Below, one piece after another: positions 25,496 to 34,170 of a stretch of DNA of 41,701 nt. A model generated the notes under the pieces. That model had not been told where the DNA came from. It saw only the letters and a list, made by a program, of their open reading frames with translations, and did not search any database. Position 1 is the stretch's first letter; each line of letters opens with the position of its first letter. The DNA comes from a virus: the IMG/VR virus record IMGVR_UViG_3300046804_001849, positions 1 to 41,701 of that record. The stretch is one strand, 5' to 3'. The translations under genes and the position numbers were made by a program.

Positions 25496-27970
25496 TTAAG
25501 CTGTTAGGTCTCCGAAAACAACCCAAGTATCTGTTGCTCTCTTAAATAGTGTAGCAGATGACCACTGTGTGCGTAGCTTAAGTCCTGGTGTGGCATTTAC
25601 AGTTACTCCAGCAGCTCCTGCTATTGTTACCTGTCCTGCTCCAGTTTGAAGAATATCAAATGATGTTCCTACTGGATATGCTACTGATGAATTTAACGGA
25701 ATTGTTAATGTTACGCCAGAGGCTGAGTTTATTTCTACAAGCTTATCACGATCAGTCAAGACTGTTGTGTATGCCCCAGTTTGCTGGTTAATTGTAGTTA
25801 ATGATGGAACACCCTGTTTAGTCTGAGCACCGTCAGAAAACTCTACTCCACCCAATTTTAGTGTGTCGTATGTGACTGATGTAAAATCAACTACGTTTGA
25901 GGTAGGTTCTACACCTCCAGAAATCAACTTCCACTTTCCACTATCAGAGGCATCACGAACTAGTCCAGTGTGGAAGTGACCTGGATTTATATCTCCGTAT
26001 GCACCGTAAATACCGATATCTACTGCGTCAGTATCATATTGTGTTGATGATAGATAAATTAGAGAATCTGTGAGTTCTAGATTTGCTGATGAAACTGTTG
26101 TAGTTGTACCATTGACAACTAGGTTACCAGAAATAGTTAGGTTTTCTGCTGTGGCATTTCCAGTAAGTGCTGGTGCTGCAAGTGGAGCTTTTGCTGCAAG
26201 AGCAGAGTCTAGACCAGAAATCTTTGAAGTGGCAATTGCTGCAGTAGAACTTATATCTCCATTAACAATAGTTCCATCTGCAATCATAGTACTTGTAACA
26301 GTTCCAGTATCAGCTGCTGTGATTGCAGTACCAGAAATCTTTGTTGCAGCAATTGCAGCTGAAGCGTTGATATCTGCGTTAACAATAGTTCCGTCTGCAA
26401 TCATTGTTGATGTCACAGTTCCTGTATCGGCAGCAGTAATTGCAGTACCTGCAATTTTTGTAGCAGCAATGGCAGCAGTTGCTGAAATATCAGCATTAAC
26501 AATAGTTCCATCAAGAATTTTAGCTGAAGTAATTGCACCATCTGCTATATCTCCAGCCACAATGGTTCCATCAGCAATCATAGTAGAGGTCACTGTTCCA
26601 GTATCAGCTTGAGTTACTGCAGTTCCAGAAATCTTAGTTTTTGCAATATCTGCTGTTAAAGATATGTCTCCGTCAACAATTGTTAAATCTGCTATCTTGT
26701 CTGAAGTAATTGATCCAGTAGTTACGGCTCCCGAAAGAACTCCAGATGCCAGCATTGTTGCAGTAACAGTTCCAGTATCTGCTGCTGTGATTGCAGTACC
26801 TGCAATTTTTGTAGGATCAATAGCTGCTGAACCATTAATGTCAGCATTTACTATGGTGCCATTTGCAATCATAGTGCTAGTTACTGTACCAGTATCTGCT
26901 GCTGTAATTGCAGTACCTGCAATTTTTGTAGCAGCGATGGCTGCTGCACTATTAATGTCAGCATTTACGATAGTTCCATCAAGAATTTTAGCTGAAGTTA
27001 TAGCTCCGTCAGCTATGTCTCCAGAAACAATTGTTGCATCCGCAATCTTTGCAGAAGTAATAGTTCCATCAGCGATGTCTCCAGCAACAATAGTTCCATC
27101 TGCAATCTTTGCAGAAGTAATAGCACTATCTGCAACTTTTGCAGAAGTAATTGCTCCGTCAGCTATATTAGTAGATAGAATGGTGACTCCTGCTATTTTT
27201 TCAGAAGTTACTGAGCCATCAGCAATGCTTTGATTTATTACTCCACCAGTTGCAATCTTATCTGATGTTACTGCATCGTCTGCAATTTTAGCAGTAGTCA
27301 CAGAACCATCATAAAGTTTGTCTGTTGTTACGGCATAGTTTGCTATTTTTGCAGTACCTACAGAGCCATCGATAGTTATTCTTTGATTATCTAATCTAGG
27401 ATCAGAAGTCAATACAAGATCTGCAGTATCAAGAATACCGTGGACATTTGTAGTGTCTGCTGAGTGAGTTCCGATTGCTGCAGATGAAGACGCATCTGCA
27501 TATTGCTTTGTTGCCAAGCTTGACATATCTGATATTCCGTGAACATTTGATGTTGCTGTCATGTGGGCTGCAAGTTCAGTGTGAGCAGTTGTTGCTACGT
27601 CAATATCTGCAGAAATTCTAGCATTACTTTCTGTAATAATTTTATCATCAAGATAGTCTGAAGCTGTATTTAAACCAGTTACAATTTCATTTAAAGTATT
27701 TAGGGTATCTGGTGCACCATCAATTAGATTTCCAAGCTGGCTTACTGGAATTTGTCCAGATGAATCAAGTGTTGCAATTCCGTTAGCCTGTCCTAGATTT
27801 AGGTCTGAAGCATCTTTAAAGTATGAAAGGTTTGACCAAGTAGTTGATCCATCACCTATTTTAAATTTTCCAGTGTCTGTCTCAAAACCAATTTCGCCTG
27901 GGGCTAAAACTGTATTTGCTGCTGTCCATTGAGAGGCTGTTCCTCTTCTTTGTTGCATTCTAATTGCCAT
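25496..27970 (-). CDS. Long tail fibre with IADGTI repeats
   Basis: This 824-residue protein starts MAIRMQQRRGTASQW; the start is supported by GGTGGAG 6 nt before ATG. Residues 1-55 are the phage fibre N-terminal module (LAPGEIGFETDTGKFKIGDG) also found in the next gene. Residues of about 195-575 are a long repeat of ITSAKIADGTI / TKIAGTAITAADTGTV units, likely a trimeric beta-helix or beta-roll shaft. Residues of about 600-824 form a distal head including LTDSLIYLSSTQYDTDAVDI and a terminal domain ending TWVVFGDLTA that is shared with the 36614-37246 gene. It probably binds host surface structures. Confidence 0.85.
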   Translation of the reverse strand: MAIRMQQRRGTASQWTAANTVLAPGEIGFETDTGKFKIGDGSTTWSNLSYFKDASDLNLGQANGIATLDSSGQIPVSQLGNLIDGAPDTLNTLNEIVTGLNTASDYLDDKIITESNARISADIDVATTAHTELAAHMTATSNVHGISDMSSLATKQYADASSSAAIGTHSADTTNVHGILDTADLVLTSDPRLDNQRITIDGSVGTAKIANYAVTTDKLYDGSVTTAKIADDAVTSDKIATGGVINQSIADGSVTSEKIAGVTILSTNIADGAITSAKVADSAITSAKIADGTIVAGDIADGTITSAKIADATIVSGDIADGAITSAKILDGTIVNADINSAAAIAATKIAGTAITAADTGTVTSTMIANGTIVNADINGSAAIDPTKIAGTAITAADTGTVTATMLASGVLSGAVTTGSITSDKIADLTIVDGDISLTADIAKTKISGTAVTQADTGTVTSTMIADGTIVAGDIADGAITSAKILDGTIVNADISATAAIAATKIAGTAITAADTGTVTSTMIADGTIVNADINASAAIAATKISGTAITAADTGTVTSTMIADGTIVNGDISSTAAIATSKISGLDSALAAKAPLAAPALTGNATAENLTISGNLVVNGTTTTVSSANLELTDSLIYLSSTQYDTDAVDIGIYGAYGDINPGHFHTGLVRDASDSGKWKLISGGVEPTSNVVDFTSVTYDTLKLGGVEFSDGAQTKQGVPSLTTINQQTGAYTTVLTDRDKLVEINSASGVTLTIPLNSSVAYPVGTSFDILQTGAGQVTIAGAAGVTVNATPGLKLRTQWSSATLFKRATDTWVVFGDLTA
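26246..27388 (-). repeat. Degenerate coding repeat of fibre shaft
   Basis: Repeated units encode variants of IADGAITSAKI and AATKIAGTAITAADTGTV in the 824-residue fibre. Several copies are close to identical at DNA level, so unequal recombination could change shaft length. Confidence 0.8.
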
Positions 27971-27971
27971 A

Positions 27972-28721
27972 TTATGCTCCACCGCCGTCTAGGGTTATAT
28001 CTAAACCATGATTTATTGAGTATACAACTGCGTCTACGGCACGTTGATCTGTGAAATATTTATTAGTTCCCTCTTCAATATCTGAAGTAGTTAAAGCATT
28101 TATTGCTGAAGATATTGCAGAATCTGAGTGAGAGTTAGCTGAAGATATTGCCTGTGATTTAGCAGTTGCAATTTCTGAAGTAATTGTTGTATGAAGAGCT
28201 GTATCTGCAGAAGTAGCAAAAGACTCTGCATCTGTTTTAGCTGAAGCAACTGTAGATGCTACAGTAACTGCAAAGTTTGGATCATCTCCGATGGCATCTG
28301 CAAGTTCTTTCAAGGTGTCTAGTGTACTAGGTGCAGCATTTACAAGATTAGTAATTGCAGAATCTGTATATCCTTCTGCTGCTGTGATTGCCTCTGATTT
28401 GGCGGTAGCAATTTCTGAAGTAATAGTAGTGTGAAGTGTTGAATCTGCATTAGTTGCAAAAGTTTCTGCAGTTGAAATTGCCTGAGATTTTGCAGTATTT
28501 ATCGCAGAATTTCTATTAGTAACTTCTGTAGAAATTTCTCCATCGATATATGATGTAAGATCTTCAACAAAATACTCTAAGTTTAGCCATGTGCTGGTTC
28601 CATTTCCAATTTTAAACTTTCCAGTGTCCGATTCAAAACCGATTTCACCACTTGCAAGTATTGGATTAATATCTGTCCACTCAGCTGCTGGACTTCTACG
28701 CTGTAACATTCTAGTTGCCAT
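27972..28721 (-). CDS. Tail fibre paralogue, short
   Basis: This 249-residue protein starts MATRMLQRRSPAAEW. Its first 55 residues are a clear paralogue of the N-terminus of the next fibre (GEIGFESDTGKFKIGNG). The middle is an Ala/Ser/Thr-rich alpha-helical coiled coil (ITSEIATAKSEAITAAEGYT, repeated), and the end carries LTTSDIEEGTNKYFTDQRA, a module also found in the 464-residue fibre. AAGGAG lies 10 nt before ATG, with a TGGTATAAT promoter in a 45-nt leader. It is probably an alternative or co-assembling fibre subunit. Confidence 0.8.
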   Translation of the reverse strand: MATRMLQRRSPAAEWTDINPILASGEIGFESDTGKFKIGNGTSTWLNLEYFVEDLTSYIDGEISTEVTNRNSAINTAKSQAISTAETFATNADSTLHTTITSEIATAKSEAITAAEGYTDSAITNLVNAAPSTLDTLKELADAIGDDPNFAVTVASTVASAKTDAESFATSADTALHTTITSEIATAKSQAISSANSHSDSAISSAINALTTSDIEEGTNKYFTDQRAVDAVVYSINHGLDITLDGGGA

Positions 28722-28763
28722 TAAAAACTATCTCCTTATGGGGGTTTGCCCAATCTTGTTATA

Positions 28764-28772
28764 ATTATACCA
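28764..28772 (-). promoter_or_regulatory. Extended -10 promoter, fibre genes
   Basis: TGGTATAAT on the minus strand, about 42 nt upstream of the ATG at 28721, abutting the stop of the preceding gene. The leader holds AAGGAG. Confidence 0.65.
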
Positions 28773-29150
28773 TTAATTTAAATAGGTACTTGCCATGCCG
28801 CCGTTGAATACTGCTGACCATACACTTGTCATTGCATTTCCACCATCTGTATCCATTCTATTAGGAATATCTGTCTGAAGTGCTATATTTAACCAAATTC
28901 CATTTAAATAAACTTTTAGCATTACAGCTTCTGAGTCTAGCCAAAACATTCCATTAAATGGAGATGCAGGATTTTCTGCTTGAACAACTACTCCAGAATT
29001 TGAAGAAGATATAACAGAATCTACATAATCTTTTGTTGCTGCGTGAGAAGGAGCAGTGGGTGCACCAACTTCGACTGGTCCGCCAAAAATACCGCCTTCA
29101 TTTACAAGCAATCCATTTTTGACTTTAAAGTCTTTGTTTATTACCTCCAC
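28773..29150 (-). CDS. Small fibre-associated protein
   Basis: This 125-residue protein starts with GTG (MEVINKDFKVKNGLLVNEGG) preceded by GGAGGAG 4-5 nt upstream. The N-terminal pattern of D(K)NFK(I/V)K(S/N)GLVV is shared with the 464-residue fibre, and SHAATKDYVDSVISSS is the collar-like repeat often seen in phage fibres. The rest (GMFWLDSEAVMLKVYLNGIW) is beta-type. It is likely a fibre subunit or fibre tip. Confidence 0.65.
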   Translation of the reverse strand: MEVINKDFKVKNGLLVNEGGIFGGPVEVGAPTAPSHAATKDYVDSVISSSNSGVVVQAENPASPFNGMFWLDSEAVMLKVYLNGIWLNIALQTDIPNRMDTDGGNAMTSVWSAVFNGGMASTYLN

Positions 29151-29168
29151 TGCTCCTCCTTTCTATTA

Positions 29169-30563
29169 TTAGTCGCCGTATGCCATCAGGGTACCTGAAA
29201 CAATTGCCTCAGTTCCTGTAGCTGTTGGTGTTGCTAGTAGACGGAACTGATTATTTACTGAATCGTAATCAACAGTAATGTCTGCAATGTTTCCGTTAGT
29301 ACCAACAATACCATATTCTGTAATTGCAAGGTTCTTATTGATATCTGCAGTTACAAGAATTTCTGATACTTGTGAGTGGTTTCCGCTTCTAGTTCTAACA
29401 ATAAACTTAGCTGATCCATAGTTTGTTGACCATGCGTAAATTGCTGCAGTTTCAATGTTAGCGATGTATGCGTATGAACCAACCTGTCTGGTAGCCCAGG
29501 TAACATCTATCTCTTTATAGGTAGGAGTTGCATTCGAATTACCATTTGCAATTGCAGTATCTGTGTATGTGTTTGCATTTGCTTCTGCTGCGTTAGCCTT
29601 TGTAGTAGCATCTGTCGCTGCAGTAGAAATTGCATCCGAAACTTCTGCATCCACATATGTAGTATCAGCCTTTGTTGCAACCAAGTTAGCAACATCTGTT
29701 GCATAGTTTGGATTGTCAGCAATTGCTGCAGCCAACTCATTAAGAGTATCTAGAAGTGCTGGTGCACCATCTACAAGTGCTGCAACTTCCTGATCTGTAT
29801 AAGCCTTAGAATCTGTAAGTGCTTGATCTGCTGCACCTAGTGCATCATATGTACCAGCAAGGTTAAGATTTGTAATTGCTGTTGAAATTGCTGAGTTACG
29901 ATCTGTAACCTCTGTAGAAATTGCAGAAGAAATTGCAGAAGAAATTGCAGAGTTGCGGTCAAGAACTTCTTGAGAAACTGCATTGTCTGTGTAAGAGTTT
30001 GCTGCTGCTTCAGCAGCGTCTGCTGAACCTGCTGCATCGTAATTTACTGCAAGACCATCTGCATACGACTTAGCGTTATTCTCTGCGGCGGAAGCGGCGG
30101 TGTCTGCATACGATGTAGCATTGTTGTATGCTCCCTGTGCAGAACCTGCTGGATCGTAGTTTGATGCAAGTGAGTCTGCGTAGTTCTCTGCAGTTGTGAT
30201 TGCAGAACTTACTTCACTATTGGTGTAGTTGTTTGCACTGTTTAGTGCATCTTGTGCAGATCCTGCTTCATCCCAAAGACCAGTATTAGCGTCAATTGCT
30301 CTCTGATTTGTAAAGTAAAGGTTTGTACCCTCTTCAATGTCACTTGTTGTAAGTGCGTTTATTGCTGTAGAAACAGCAGTTGCTATATCTCCACCAACTG
30401 CATCTAGTGCTCGTTGATTTGTAAAGTAAAGGTTTGTAGTACCTTCCTGCAGATTGTCAGTTGAGTTTGCGGTAGTTAGAATATCATTACCATTGATAGT
30501 ACCTGTGGTACCCTCAACTACTAGACCACTTTTAATTTTAAAGTTTTTGTCTACTGTTGCCAT
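29169..30563 (-). CDS. Tail fibre, coiled-coil type
   Basis: This 464-residue protein starts MATVDKNFKIKSGLVVEG with AAGGAG 5-6 nt before ATG. It contains two copies of the fibre module EGT(T)NLYFTNQRA(L/I)DA (about residues 40-110). A long Ala/Asn/Asp/Tyr-rich segment of heptad-like repeats (YADTAASAAENNAKSYADGL) follows, with SAISSAISSAISTEV runs, and then a C-terminal globular domain of about 100 residues (VTWATRQVGSYAYIANIETA). That domain resembles the body of the 147-residue protein at 30581. It probably forms a trimeric fibre. Confidence 0.8.
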   Translation of the reverse strand: MATVDKNFKIKSGLVVEGTTGTINGNDILTTANSTDNLQEGTTNLYFTNQRALDAVGGDIATAVSTAINALTTSDIEEGTNLYFTNQRAIDANTGLWDEAGSAQDALNSANNYTNSEVSSAITTAENYADSLASNYDPAGSAQGAYNNATSYADTAASAAENNAKSYADGLAVNYDAAGSADAAEAAANSYTDNAVSQEVLDRNSAISSAISSAISTEVTDRNSAISTAITNLNLAGTYDALGAADQALTDSKAYTDQEVAALVDGAPALLDTLNELAAAIADNPNYATDVANLVATKADTTYVDAEVSDAISTAATDATTKANAAEANANTYTDTAIANGNSNATPTYKEIDVTWATRQVGSYAYIANIETAAIYAWSTNYGSAKFIVRTRSGNHSQVSEILVTADINKNLAITEYGIVGTNGNIADITVDYDSVNNQFRLLATPTATGTEAIVSGTLMAYGD

Positions 30564-30580
30564 TTTTATCTCCTTATAAG

Positions 30581-31024
30581 TTAAGCCTTAAGTCCCATAC
30601 GAGCAAATCGTACAGTAACTGGCGCAATTTGTGGATCTGGTGTAACGGTTATACTAATTACTCCACTTTGATCCTTTGAGACATCAATGGTTCCAACATT
30701 CCCATCATTGTCCATAATACCGTATTCAGAAACATTTAAATCATTTCCATCAATCAGTATTGAAATTTCTGTAGCATAGAATTTATTTAATCCTTCATGC
30801 TTAATTGAAACAATATACTTTACCCAACGCCAATCAGATGCAATTACTGAATCTACAACTGTTGGGTTTTCAATTCCATATACAATATTTTCGTTATTGC
30901 CAGCTGTTCCTAGGTCTGTAGCCATAGACGAAGCTGTGTCTATGAGATCTGAATAGTCTTGCTCGGTAGGCTTATCTCCTGTTTGGAAACGTGCTTTTAT
31001 ATATGAGATTGGGGTAATAGCCAT
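30581..31024 (-). CDS. Fibre tip-like protein
   Basis: This 147-residue soluble protein has a second half (ATEISILIDGNDLNVSEYGI, then DNDGNVGTIDV) that aligns with the C-terminal domain of the adjacent 464-residue fibre (SEILVTADINKNLAITEYGI, then GTNGNIADITV). It therefore looks like a free-standing copy of the fibre head. The N-terminus (ISYIKARFQTGDKPTEQDYS) is a conserved phage-tail collar-like start. The gene starts with ATG 6 nt after TGATATAAT and has no Shine-Dalgarno, so it is probably leaderless. Confidence 0.65.
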   Translation of the reverse strand: MAITPISYIKARFQTGDKPTEQDYSDLIDTASSMATDLGTAGNNENIVYGIENPTVVDSVIASDWRWVKYIVSIKHEGLNKFYATEISILIDGNDLNVSEYGIMDNDGNVGTIDVSKDQSGVISITVTPDPQIAPVTVRFARMGLKA

Positions 31025-31030
31025 ATTAGT

Positions 31031-31039
31031 ATTATATCA
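31031..31039 (-). promoter_or_regulatory. Leaderless-type promoter, fibre-tip gene
   Basis: TGATATAAT on the minus strand, then ACTAAT, then ATG at 31024; the 6-nt spacing predicts initiation on the start codon. Confidence 0.75.
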
Positions 31040-31048
31040 TTATTTAGA

Positions 31049-31273
31049 TTATAATACGTAGTTGTTAAATCCGATAATAGCTATTCCGATAGGTGCTGGG
31101 TTATTTGCACTATACTCTTGCAATCCCAGATTATATACCCGAATTCTAAAAGGTAAAATGTCTTTTACAATAGTTGAATATTTTGATTCTGATACTTTAG
31201 TTTTTGGATACTCATTATGCTTTGCCAGTTTGACCACTGGATAATCTGATGTTTTAGCAATTGCTACTGGCAT
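31049..31273 (-). CDS. Small virion-region protein, unknown
   Basis: This 74-residue protein reads MPVAIAKTSDYPVVKLAKHN and onward, basic in its N-terminal half and beta-type at the end (PIGIAIIGFNNYVL). Its ATG overlaps the previous stop (TAATG), so it is translated by coupling with the 122-residue protein. No family is recognised. It lies among small beta-sandwich virion proteins. Confidence 0.5.
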   Translation of the reverse strand: MPVAIAKTSDYPVVKLAKHNEYPKTKVSESKYSTIVKDILPFRIRVYNLGLQEYSANNPAPIGIAIIGFNNYVL

Positions 31274-31641
31274 TAGATTGTTACATCATCGATAACGATG
31301 AATGTTCCTCTCAGAACTGTCCAAATTCTTGTATCGTCTGTGAGTTGTATATCAAATACATCCCCAGTTCTTATTGCTCTCGATTGTACCGCACTAAGTT
31401 TTACGGTAAACTCTCCGATAGTATCGTTTTCTGTTGGTGCTGGGGCAAGAGATGTTACAATAGCTGTCCCACGTTTAACGTCTGCACGAATAGCCCACTC
31501 GGCAATTATCAGTGGCTGCTTTAAGTCATCTGTTACATAAACTTTAAATGCTGCAGTATCTCCACGAACTATTGTCCAGGTTACTACTGGTGGTGTATTT
31601 CCTACACTATATGCTGATGCCGATCCTCTTGAAGTTGCCAT
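31273..31641 (-). CDS. Small beta-sandwich virion protein (paralogue 1 of 3)
   Basis: This 122-residue protein has the pattern VTWTIVRGDTAAFKVYVTDD near the start and RIWTVLRGTFIVIDDVT at the end. It is shared with the genes at 38290-38652 and 38795-39181. The size and opening resemble BppU-type baseplate upper-protein N-terminal modules, a weak resemblance. The ATG lies 6 nt after TGATATAAT without a Shine-Dalgarno. Confidence 0.6.
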   Translation of the reverse strand: MATSRGSASAYSVGNTPPVVTWTIVRGDTAAFKVYVTDDLKQPLIIAEWAIRADVKRGTAIVTSLAPAPTENDTIGEFTVKLSAVQSRAIRTGDVFDIQLTDDTRIWTVLRGTFIVIDDVTI

Positions 31642-31647
31642 TATCTA

Positions 31648-31656
31648 ATTATATCA
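31648..31656 (-). promoter_or_regulatory. Leaderless-type promoter
   Basis: TGATATAAT on the minus strand, then TAGATA, then ATG at 31641. It lies in the 18-nt gap after the previous gene's stop. Confidence 0.75.
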
Positions 31657-31659
31657 CTA

Positions 31660-32172
31660 TTAAGCTAGTCCAGCTTTTAGTGCCCCCCAGGTTCCATTTC
31701 CTTTTGCTTCAACAATAATAATACCTTCTGTTGCTGAAGAGTATCCAACTATTCCAACTGCAGGACTTCCGCCAGATGGTCTAGCGTTGGTTAGCCCTCC
31801 AGCTTCGGCAATATACAATATATCTCCAGCTGACCAACTTGACGTATTAACGTTTTCCAATATTCCAGATACGATAGCTATTCCAGTAGATCCTGCTGGG
31901 GTATCTCTTTTTAGCAGTCCGAGAACTGGGCTTGATGTGTTTGGTAAAGATTTTCCTATTGTTGTATTTGTAGAAAATCCAGTTACGTATACTGGAGTTC
32001 CAGCAACAAAACTACTAGAAGTGTTATTATATACTTTAATCTGAGAATATGATGCTAACGGAAGTACAGCCTCAAGTTTTTCAACAAGTTGCTTAATGTC
32101 TCCGTGTACGTTAACAGAATCATCTGCTAGTGGATACGGTAGATTGTATGATAAAGAATGTCCTGTTGCCAT
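31660..32172 (-). CDS. Small virion protein, fibre-like
   Basis: This 170-residue soluble protein starts MATGHSLSYNLPYPLADDSV, then a short amphipathic segment (DIKQLVEKLEAVLP), then a Gly/Ser-rich beta domain (VAGTPVYVTGFSTN, GIAIVSGILENVNTSSWSAG, GGSPAVGIVGYSS). The last part resembles small carbohydrate-binding or capsid-decoration-like domains found at fibre tips, without a diagnostic motif. The start codon lies 6 nt after TGATATAAT, so a leaderless message is likely. The gene directly follows the sugar-enzyme cassette but has its own promoter. Confidence 0.55.
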   Translation of the reverse strand: MATGHSLSYNLPYPLADDSVNVHGDIKQLVEKLEAVLPLASYSQIKVYNNTSSSFVAGTPVYVTGFSTNTTIGKSLPNTSSPVLGLLKRDTPAGSTGIAIVSGILENVNTSSWSAGDILYIAEAGGLTNARPSGGSPAVGIVGYSSATEGIIIVEAKGNGTWGALKAGLA

Positions 32173-32178
32173 TTTATA

Positions 32179-32187
32179 ATTATATCA
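32179..32187 (-). promoter_or_regulatory. Leaderless-type promoter
   Basis: TGATATAAT on the minus strand, then TATAAA, then the ATG at 32172; no ribosome site between. Confidence 0.75.
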
Positions 32188-32198
32188 TGTAAATAAAA

Positions 32199-33161
32199 TT
32201 AATTGTTTACTTGGCTATCTACCCATTTATATGTTTTTTCTAATCCTGAATACAAAGTTTCATTTGGCTTCCATCCCAGCTTTTCTTGAATTAAACTGTT
32301 GTGTGAGTTTCTTCCAGCTACGCCTCTAGGACCATGAACGTATTTCTTAGTTAATTTTTTTCCAGATATTTTGATAACCATATCAGTTAGTTGATCTATG
32401 CTAACCATTTCCTCTGATCCTAAGTTTACTGGACCTGAAAAATCTGAATTCATTAATTTTTCTATTCCAGTCAGGCACTCGTCTATGAACAGGAACGATC
32501 TTGTTTGTGTGCCATCTCCCCAGACTTCTACGGTACCGCCGTCCTGCTGTTCTGCAACCTTTCTACAGATAGCAGCTGGAGCTTTTTCTTTTCCACCAGT
32601 CCAGGTTCCAAGTGGTCCAAAAATATTGTGGAATCTTGCTATTTTTACATCGATATCATGCTCTCGTCCAAATGCAAGATATAATCTTTCACTGAAAAGC
32701 TTTTCCCATCCATACTCTGTGTCTGGATCAGCTGGGTATGCAGATGATTCTTCACAATGTGGGCTATTTGGATCTAATTGATTTCTTTCAGGATAAATGC
32801 ATGCTGATGAAGAATAGAATATTTTTTTAACATTGTTAGCTACACATGCCTGCAAAACATTAGCATTGATTAATACTGATGTTGACATTACCGAAGAGTC
32901 ATTTCCATGAGCAATATATCCGATTCCACCCATGTCTGCTGCCAGCTGATAAACTTCATCATAGCTGTTATGCAAAAATATTTCATCAATCATTGACTGT
33001 CTTGACAAATCTCCTACAAAAAATTTTGAAGCTGCTGATACTGAAAACATTGGAAGTTTAATATCTGCTCCGACTACATTATTTCCTTCGGCAACAAGTT
33101 TTTCTACTAGGTGATTTCCAATAAAGCCACCTGCTCCTAATACCAATATATTCTTCATCAT
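32199..33161 (-). CDS. GDP-mannose 3,5-epimerase-like SDR enzyme
   Basis: This 320-residue extended short-chain dehydrogenase/reductase has the NAD-binding GAGGFIG at 9-15, YGWEK with Tyr150/Lys154 as YxxxK, and SSSACIYP containing Cys121. The blocks LAADMGGIGYI, RFHNIFGPLGTW, GGKEKAPAAICRK (Lys193), VWGDGTQTRSFLFIDEC and HGPRGVAGRNSHN match plant-type GDP-mannose 3,5-epimerase almost word for word. Cys121 and Lys193 correspond to the acid/base pair known in the Arabidopsis enzyme. The product of that enzyme is GDP-L-galactose (and GDP-L-gulose). A fucose synthase or UDP-sugar epimerase is less likely given these motifs. It follows a GT11-like gene by 3 nt. The tandem ATGs sit after an AGGA site, so either may be used. 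Confidence 0.85.
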   Translation of the reverse strand: MMKNILVLGAGGFIGNHLVEKLVAEGNNVVGADIKLPMFSVSAASKFFVGDLSRQSMIDEIFLHNSYDEVYQLAADMGGIGYIAHGNDSSVMSTSVLINANVLQACVANNVKKIFYSSSACIYPERNQLDPNSPHCEESSAYPADPDTEYGWEKLFSERLYLAFGREHDIDVKIARFHNIFGPLGTWTGGKEKAPAAICRKVAEQQDGGTVEVWGDGTQTRSFLFIDECLTGIEKLMNSDFSGPVNLGSEEMVSIDQLTDMVIKISGKKLTKKYVHGPRGVAGRNSHNSLIQEKLGWKPNETLYSGLEKTYKWVDSQVNN

Positions 33162-33164
33162 ATC

Positions 33165-34169
33165 CTATCTAATAATTATATACTTTGGTTCATCATGATA
33201 ATACATCCAGTGATTTTCATTTCCTTCTGTAAAATCAACATCAATTTCTATTTCGCCGTCTACTCCGTAAATCAATCTTTTATCAACTACTGGACTGTAT
33301 ACTTTTGCGGTTGGTGAAAGAAAACATGCCCACCAGCTAAAGCTGCTGTTTGCACGGAAAACTGTTCTAGCAAAATAGATTTTTAAAAAATCTTCTAGCC
33401 AATCAAACATTTTACCTGGTCTATATTCTGATCCAACTGGATATGTCCAACCATATCTTTCCTCATTTTTTCTACCATAGTGCCACTTACCTATGTAGTC
33501 GTCAGAAATCCATTCTATTTTTTCTGGATCATATCCATATTTAAAAAATGCATTGTAATAAGATAACTGAGATATTACAGAATAACCCTGGTGATTATTT
33601 TGATTATATATCGGATTTGAAATGTCATCTCTTCTAAGGTGAGCTACATCATATGTTCCAGCTATTGAAGACCAGTATTTGTAGGCATCTGTATTTTTAA
33701 CTTCATCTGAAAGTTCAAAAACTTCTTTTAAGAACTCTTTACTCATTTTTGTGTAAATGTTTTGATGATATGCACACACACTGTCAAAATACATTGTGCC
33801 AAATCTGTTTAGATCATATCCAGTTTTTGACTCTGGCAGAACTCTTTCGGCACCTGGAAAAATTTTTGAAATTTCTTCCTTATGTCTTTCATCTGTATGA
33901 AAATCATCATGTGACTGATTTAGCATTAATCTTAAATTATCATCTTTCAATATTGTATGAAATTGATTTTTAAATAATTTAGTTCCCTCCCAATCAGATG
34001 GCAAAATAAAATTGGCGTTATTTATTTTTGCATATGTGACACCATAGGCGTATTGATGCATTCTGTTTCCGAATCTACCATTCCAATGTGCCAGGATTAG
34101 ATTGTGTTCTATATCGCTAGTATAATTGTTTCCTAGCACCATACTAGTTTTTAAATTATCTGATAGCAT
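33165..34169 (-). CDS. GT11-like fucosyltransferase (alpha-1,2 type family)
   Basis: This 334-residue protein has the GT11 signature set: GRFGNRMHQYAYG near residues 31-43 (family GxGNQxFQYA), HLRRDDI at 177-183 (the HxRRxD donor-site motif), and FRANSSFSWWACFLS at 271-285 (family S.STFSWWAA). No signal or transmembrane segment is present, so it is cytoplasmic. GT11 enzymes transfer L-fucose from GDP-L-fucose. The adjacent epimerase instead points to GDP-L-galactose, whose sugar is the 6-hydroxy analogue of L-fucose. The ATG is 1 nt from the upstream stop. The acceptor is unknown and may be a virion glycan or host surface glycan. Confidence 0.78.
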   Translation of the reverse strand: MLSDNLKTSMVLGNNYTSDIEHNLILAHWNGRFGNRMHQYAYGVTYAKINNANFILPSDWEGTKLFKNQFHTILKDDNLRLMLNQSHDDFHTDERHKEEISKIFPGAERVLPESKTGYDLNRFGTMYFDSVCAYHQNIYTKMSKEFLKEVFELSDEVKNTDAYKYWSSIAGTYDVAHLRRDDISNPIYNQNNHQGYSVISQLSYYNAFFKYGYDPEKIEWISDDYIGKWHYGRKNEERYGWTYPVGSEYRPGKMFDWLEDFLKIYFARTVFRANSSFSWWACFLSPTAKVYSPVVDKRLIYGVDGEIEIDVDFTEGNENHWMYYHDEPKYIIIR

Positions 34170-34170
34170 T

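Noticed and set aside
25496-28721. CRISPR-like or satellite repeat arrays
   Set aside because: The repeats are coding, of variable length and keep the reading frame of fibre proteins.
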